From assembly GCA_014238325.1 (NCBI GenBank), contig JABABH010000144.1, positions 1 to 7,891 on the forward strand: a DNA stretch of 7,891 nucleotides. The letters run 5' to 3'. This DNA is from Coxiellaceae bacterium (GTDB lineage: Bacteria; Pseudomonadota; Gammaproteobacteria; Coxiellales; Coxiellaceae). Every line of letters begins with the position of its first letter. Positions within the stretch are counted from its first letter, which is position 1. The notes under the pieces are model-generated. The model did no database searches. It saw nothing but the letters and a program-made list of their open reading frames with translations, and was not told where the DNA came from. Shown piece by piece: positions 6,001-7,891 of the stretch. The position numbers and the translations under genes are program-made.

Positions 6001-7891
6001 AGGAGAATCTGTTCAAAAATATCGCCGCTATCAAGAAGAGATTTTAGATGTATTAAAAAATAATAAAATTGACACCATAAAAGATAGTGTACGTGATCTT
6101 GTTATTAAATATCAGCTCGATCCTATCGACATACCAGCACCTGATAAAATAAAACTAAGAAAGCTTATAGGCACACACCTCAAACAAATTGTTCATCGCT
6201 CGTTTGACCATGCGGATTTTGGTTTAGACTTGATAGAGCTTGGAATAAGTGCATTTAATGGTGATCCTAGTGGTTTAATGATGTTCGTTGGAGTACTAGG
6301 CTTGCAGAGTTTCATATTGCCCCGACTGACTTCTAAATTACAGCCTATTTTTCGATTATCCTTTTCAGTAGCAACCACTGATCAGATATTGAAGCAGTTG
6401 CCTCGGGCGCCAGGAATGATCTTGATGGTGCTGCCTATAGGATATGGTATCTATGCTGCTTTAGATGCAGAAACTAGTATTGAGCGCGCGTTAGTAGCGG
6501 TTTCAATCATTGAGGGAACAGCCAATCTAGCGCTGCTCCCACTAAGTGGGCCAGTGGGATTGGTTTCGGTTTTGGGGGTTAGAGTGGCAGCTGCTACTCT
6601 AACAGGTGAATTAACATTTATAGCTGAGGAAAAAGCTTATCAGATTCATATGGAGCATACTGTTTGGGAATCTTTTGTGCGTGGATGGTATGTTGAGATC
6701 GAAAAATTTAATCTGCAAATAGCTGAAGCTGTTCTGCAAAAAACAATATCGGACCTAGTAGAAACCATACATCGCGAACTGCCAAAAGGGTCCCAAACGG
6801 TAGGTATTGTAGCGAGTGCTTATCCAAACATCAAAAGTGAAAAGACGGTCAAAATCGATCGTGATGAATACTTGAGACTCAAACACTTATATCCTCAGGT
6901 ATCTTCTCACCAGCTATCATCAAAAAAATATTCTATAACGCACGGGCACCTTACTAAGCTTGACACTTATTATATCTCTGAAAAGAAAGTCTATCAATTG
7001 ACCCCAGAAACAATTCTGTTAGATTCTAGCTTACCTACCTTTCTCCCCTTTAGAGTAGAAGCTAAGGATCACTTTGCTACTTGGATTGATAATAATACTA
7101 CGACGTATGTCATCATCCCGCATAACAAGAGAGTTGGTTCTAATATTCGTTGTGAGAAACGTTATTTTTTTTCTTTATTTGAATCGCGTGGTAATACACT
7201 TGGTATCACGTCGGCAATGCCACACCCCACAATAAAAAAACTCTTAGAAAAGGGTGAAAAGAAGACGAAAGAGTATCTTCGTAAGCTGGCATCCTCAAGA
7301 CCGACCGGTTTTTTATATGACTTTATCGGTGATCCAATATATGAAATGATCCGCTCTAAAATGCTTTGCATTAATAAGGGTCTTATTAAGCTCATGAATT
7401 ATGCTTCATACTTTCTGCCTTTTTATGAGCAATTAGTTGACCATCGTTTACCACCCTATGATTTTCATTTCATTGACATAGCTGGATTTTTAGAGCGTGC
7501 CGAATTGCGTGGCAATTCAGATAATAAAGAGAACTTATATTTTTATCTATTACGCAAGGGGAAATTTTTCTCTAAAAATTTTTATGAGATCGTTAAGTGG
7601 CCAGTATTGCAATTATCTCTATCAGGATATGATACCATTCACTTTAGGTTAATGTCAGTCGAGCAATCCATTCATATCACACGACTGGATGTAAAACGTT
7701 GCATCTTAGATTTGCAAGCATTAACAGGATTCTGGGGGCAGCCCGCCGTCTATATCTACGATAAGAAGATCACCATCAACTCTTTTGTGGTGGATATCCC
7801 TGCGATGGAACAAGCAGGTTCAATCGTGATTTTAGGTCACCCAAAATTAGTGCATCGTATTAGCAGCCTACCTAAAAATACTGATGTATTA
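3071..7891 (+). CDS. Giant toxin/effector-like protein with repeats and a hydrophobic pore-like segment; 3' end outside window
   Basis: I translated this frame from ATG 3071 to the last base: 1607 codons without a stop, still open, so the true protein is longer. It opens with a short hydrophobic stretch (residues 3-11) followed by charged helical sequence. Residues about 215-417 form a roughly 30-residue repeat array with LLT or ILT at regular intervals; a similar unit recurs at 625-669. Residues 418-1045 are mostly charged and apparently helical. Residues about 1068-1183 are strongly hydrophobic and rich in Gly and Pro, followed by a Trp-rich amphipathic segment with R1204-G-W. Residues about 1240-1607 look alpha/beta and end in a block containing GFWGQP (1553-1558). 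The architecture suggests a large secreted toxin or effector whose hydrophobic middle inserts into membranes, as in TcdA/TcdB-type pore-forming domains. I see no DXD glycosyltransferase or protease signature, so no catalytic activity is claimed. It is divergent from sdaA and more AT-rich. Gene certain; function inferred. Confidence 0.88.
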   Translation, partial: MINLWLLVFFLRDIEASLKDKIRNLMNDYRHRFEGHSRLETQDPHIEVLNTIVDGAQDNLEKILPSLLKAPETKLDIALEAYKLVLIELFPFWENCEVKHKDVATAMSRLRNIFKEGELNEFHIKAIRDNKSLEPGSYLKGLKKMMKHQVLDTETFSFSTKVCMNNSALCADALSKIKKSGLWEHRKLFMENAQIIHEGVIFRKSLASGINSLGSLKLLNYGTLNLITKSNISSIGHVVLMLINLSSDQLLTEANIARLTQYENLNILAETMIYLEYISLEQKDLSALFTYKNMAELSEALRLWNTTHPQLINKGYFEIFISHDHPASIADIFLRIESKGLLKKKNKGEIVKCENALALQKIIYLLDKRKLLTQSNLEKLFRSPYLFTEEAQHQVWNLLKHNILTKAIFKKLIQLSGIDKRETHEFKNFLAELVRLNAARLESEPHIDSNTIHETSQKSIKMLYNAYSENIIDDRLALTLSKMKAWVDDVPSSARGDAVKRLMVDLMNPEDTRYNRILEGTNLSMKQLVALSYAAIEDDIERKGSIENAKDIFLDRLWEIQHVNQLINIDDAPHAEISPISVEDCINKLVKTLKDISKASDFHTQGSKNIWQRYKSYMESEAMNVLKTGQVSMSQKAFSKFIKNPDHLRFTLLENADQGLLETEYLAEIGMGATSKDVQLDKMPREWLKFIDYQSVVNKFMAETTFSDSCIAGPSSRLRFKRGVQNCNEWVYESAKALKKFELRDKFSTADEALALFETLYGDRYPDKVKVLDRVLEVKAQLVGVRNLKEASDLKQVEAHIDQWLSDFSKKLGEPLIKTTRIEDLKHMLSASNRNRVTRWILKINGHHIELSRSTRVWRWKDARLFHKAQKYTHLSHLLEDMAKFYGSKVGEHIAYSLHKAPVLDSMYKIDNIVLKWSDSYPSRIVDALFPYSDYKIIFDQHTFFSKLPQLGAEEFLTIKEFLGRELEITVKDTHASGESVQKYRRYQEEILDVLKNNKIDTIKDSVRDLVIKYQLDPIDIPAPDKIKLRKLIGTHLKQIVHRSFDHADFGLDLIELGISAFNGDPSGLMMFVGVLGLQSFILPRLTSKLQPIFRLSFSVATTDQILKQLPRAPGMILMVLPIGYGIYAALDAETSIERALVAVSIIEGTANLALLPLSGPVGLVSVLGVRVAAATLTGELTFIAEEKAYQIHMEHTVWESFVRGWYVEIEKFNLQIAEAVLQKTISDLVETIHRELPKGSQTVGIVASAYPNIKSEKTVKIDRDEYLRLKHLYPQVSSHQLSSKKYSITHGHLTKLDTYYISEKKVYQLTPETILLDSSLPTFLPFRVEAKDHFATWIDNNTTTYVIIPHNKRVGSNIRCEKRYFFSLFESRGNTLGITSAMPHPTIKKLLEKGEKKTKEYLRKLASSRPTGFLYDFIGDPIYEMIRSKMLCINKGLIKLMNYASYFLPFYEQLVDHRLPPYDFHFIDIAGFLERAELRGNSDNKENLYFYLLRKGKFFSKNFYEIVKWPVLQLSLSGYDTIHFRLMSVEQSIHITRLDVKRCILDLQALTGFWGQPAVYIYDKKITINSFVVDIPAMEQAGSIVILGHPKLVHRISSLPKNTDVL
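3713..4321 (+). repeat. Array of about 30-residue leucine-rich helical repeats within the giant protein
   Basis: A core of LLT, LIT, ILT or a degenerate form recurs at residues 226-228, 250-252, 279-281, 311-313, 341-343, 371-373 and 403-405, a spacing of 24, 29, 32, 30, 30 and 32. Several units continue as N-x-x-x-L-h (N255 to L259, N376 to L380), often followed by a His- or Pro-containing turn and another helix. Similar LLT-x-x-N helical repeats occur in large proteins of Legionella-like bacteria and usually act as protein-binding scaffolds; that comparison is from memory. DNA repeats are diverged, so the array is old rather than recently expanded. Confidence 0.6.
4943..5077 (+). repeat. 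Further copy of the LLT-type repeat
   Basis: Residues 625-669 show the same pattern: VSMSQ (631-635), F638, F641, NP (644-645), then GLLET (659-663) about 29 residues after VSM. This suggests the repeat fold extends beyond, or resumes after, the main array. Weaker than the main array because only two half-units are clear. Confidence 0.42.
6272..6619 (+). other. Hydrophobic, pore-forming-like segment of the giant protein
   Basis: Residues about 1068-1183 contain three hydrophobic stretches: 1069-1084 (MMFVGVLGLQSFIL), 1113-1131 (MILMVLPIGYGIYAAL) and 1140-1177 (LALLPLSGPVGLVSVLGV), separated by short charged linkers. Gly and Pro are frequent and the final stretch is followed by acidic and amphipathic sequence (EEKAYQ, then WESFVRGW at 1199-1206). 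This is the layout of the translocation or pore-forming segment in large bacterial toxins, where the helices insert after acidification. Hydrophobicity is seen directly; membrane insertion and family membership are inferred. Confidence 0.55.

Noticed and set aside
4042..7395. Minus-strand open frames of 61-77 codons opposite the giant gene
   Set aside because: Short, without ribosome binding sites or motifs, and fully covered by a 1607-codon frame on the other strand.
3071..7891. Glycosyltransferase or autoprotease domain as in large clostridial toxins
   Set aside because: No DXD motif in a suitable context and no convincing His/Cys protease pair could be seen in the visible 1607 residues.
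1..7891. CRISPR array, tRNA, rRNA or insertion sequence
   Set aside because: No regularly spaced direct DNA repeats, no tRNA or rRNA signature, and no transposase or terminal repeats were seen.

Overview
The window looks like the chromosome of a gammaproteobacterium, probably host-associated. SixA and YgfX are typical of proteobacteria. The serine dehydratase matches the architecture of the Legionella enzyme. A very large, AT-rich, helix- and repeat-rich protein is the kind of gene found in Legionellales and other intracellular bacteria. The genus cannot be fixed from the sequence alone.

Left part (about 1-2733, minus strand): a compact block read right to left. The order is sdaA (L-serine dehydratase, TTG start), sixA (phosphohistidine phosphatase, GTG start), then ygfX (small inner-membrane protein), which overlaps the end of sixA by four bases (ATGA). 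A further minus-strand gene seems to begin at base 71 behind a strong ribosome binding site and runs off the left edge. sdaA has a recognisable promoter; sixA and ygfX probably share its transcript, since only 90 nt separate sdaA and sixA and no clear terminator lies between them.

Middle (2645-3070): a 426-nt divergent intergenic region with no convincing gene. It holds the outward-facing promoters of sdaA and of the large gene, and a strong imperfect stem-loop (2884-2919) that could be a REP-like element or a structured regulatory site.

Right part (3071-7891, plus strand): one uninterrupted reading frame of 1607 codons, still open at the right edge. It has good start signals (promoter-like boxes at 2991-3019, AAGGTG seven bases before ATG). 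The protein is mostly helical. It contains a roughly 30-residue leucine-rich repeat array (residues about 215-417, with another copy near 625-669), a long hydrophobic glycine/proline-rich stretch (about 1068-1183) resembling a toxin pore-forming or translocation segment, and a C-terminal alpha/beta region. No glycosyltransferase DXD motif or protease motif was recognised. It is best read as a giant toxin- or effector-like protein of unknown activity, and it is the most interesting object in the window. Its base composition is clearly more AT-rich than the neighbouring housekeeping block, consistent with accessory origin.
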